Shown here piece after piece: positions 6,507 to 6,842 of a stretch of 6,842 nucleotides of DNA (the stretch's first letter is position 1; each line of letters opens with the position of its first letter). The notes under the pieces are model-generated. The model worked only from the letters and a program-made list of their open reading frames with translations. It did no database searches and had not been told where the DNA came from. The DNA comes from Bacteroidetes bacterium UBA6063 (GTDB lineage Bacteria > Bacteroidota > Bacteroidia > NS11-12g > UBA9320). The translations under genes were made by a program, and so were the position numbers. Where the stretch lies: contig DIYD01000140.1 of the NCBI GenBank assembly GCA_002428905.1, positions 1 through 6,842 of the forward strand, written 5' to 3'.

Positions 6507-6842
6507 TTAGTTGATTTCGGATTCGAGGTATTCTTTAAGCTTATGTGCTTGTTTGTCTACGAAGCTACGCAACTTTGGTTCGGCCATCATTTTCATGAAC
6601 ATATTAAGCTCGGCGTTGATCTTGCCAACAACCTTGCACTTGTCGCCAACTGAAGAGATTAACCATTCAATATCGAATTGGAAGGGAAGTTTGCCAGTTG
6701 GTTTCAATTTGATTTTTTCTCCTACGACCCGTTCGGCCACATCAATACTGAATTTGCCCAGGCCTTTCAGATCTAAACTAGCGTTTTCTTCCGTTGCAGT
6801 GAACGAGGTCACATCCGAAGGCATTAAATTCTTATAGTTTCT
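6507..6842 (-). CDS. SRPBCC-family protein, N-terminus cut off by the right window edge
   Basis: 111 residues are visible and the frame is open through base 6842, reading RNYKNLMPSDV at the edge. The Met at 6824 is probably internal: small Bacteroidetes SRPBCC (START/polyketide-cyclase-like) proteins carry an N-Y/F-x-x-LMP-type segment about 30-40 residues after their start, so roughly that much is missing. The visible part has alternating beta strands (LDLKGLGKFSIDVAE, FQFDIEWLIS, CKVVGKINAEL), then a FMKMMAEPKL turn and a C-terminal amphipathic helix ending KEYLESEIN. This matches the helix-grip fold, in which a hydrophobic cavity binds a lipid-like or aromatic ligand; the ligand is unknown. 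It is the first visible gene of the leftward cluster, with one base between its stop and the plsC start. Co-expression with plsC makes a lipid link tempting but unproven. Confidence 0.8.
   Translation of the reverse strand, partial: RNYKNLMPSDVTSFTATEENASLDLKGLGKFSIDVAERVVGEKIKLKPTGKLPFQFDIEWLISSVGDKCKVVGKINAELNMFMKMMAEPKLRSFVDKQAHKLKEYLESEIN

Noticed and set aside
6507..6824. Taking Met at 6824 as the true start of the SRPBCC protein
   Set aside because: The frame is open to the window edge, and the N-Y-K-N-L-M-P context matches an internal segment of the family, so the start is most likely outside the window.

Overview
The window looks like a piece of a Bacteroidetes (probably Flavobacteriales-like) chromosome. 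The main reasons are: a giant secreted protein built of PKD-like repeats, typical of gliding/adhesion proteins exported by the type IX secretion system; no Shine-Dalgarno sequence before any visible start; AT-rich intergenic DNA with TTG / TAnnTTTG-like promoter elements; and a lipoprotein with a short N-terminal lipobox. I see no mobile element, RNA gene, CRISPR array or phage gene. The genus cannot be fixed from this sequence alone.

Left part (1-3927, minus strand): one uninterrupted reading frame of 1309 codons. It starts at 3927 and runs off the left edge without a stop. It encodes a signal peptide, thirteen tandem PKD-like domains each with one early and one late cysteine, then Ig/fibronectin-III-like modules. 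The C-terminus, where a type IX sorting domain is expected, lies outside the window.

Middle (3928-4113): a 186-bp divergent intergenic region. It holds a candidate promoter in each direction and a perfect 7-bp inverted repeat with a 6-bp spacer that overlaps the leftward promoter. Rightward from it runs a TPR-containing lipoprotein gene (4114-4914).

Right part (4916-6842, minus strand): a tightly packed leftward gene set. In transcription order it is a SRPBCC-family protein (5' end cut off by the right edge), a PlsC-type acyltransferase, GatC of the tRNA-dependent amidotransferase, and a PduO-type corrinoid adenosyltransferase. Spacings are 1 bp, a 17-bp overlap and 2 bp, so this is very likely one operon. 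Its last gene converges on the lipoprotein gene with a single base between the two stop codons. The products serve unrelated housekeeping roles (lipid synthesis, Asn/Gln-tRNA formation, B12 coenzyme formation), so the link is probably co-expression rather than a shared pathway.

I did not find a convincing new defence, mobile or regulatory system. The most notable object is the giant cysteine-paired PKD repeat protein.
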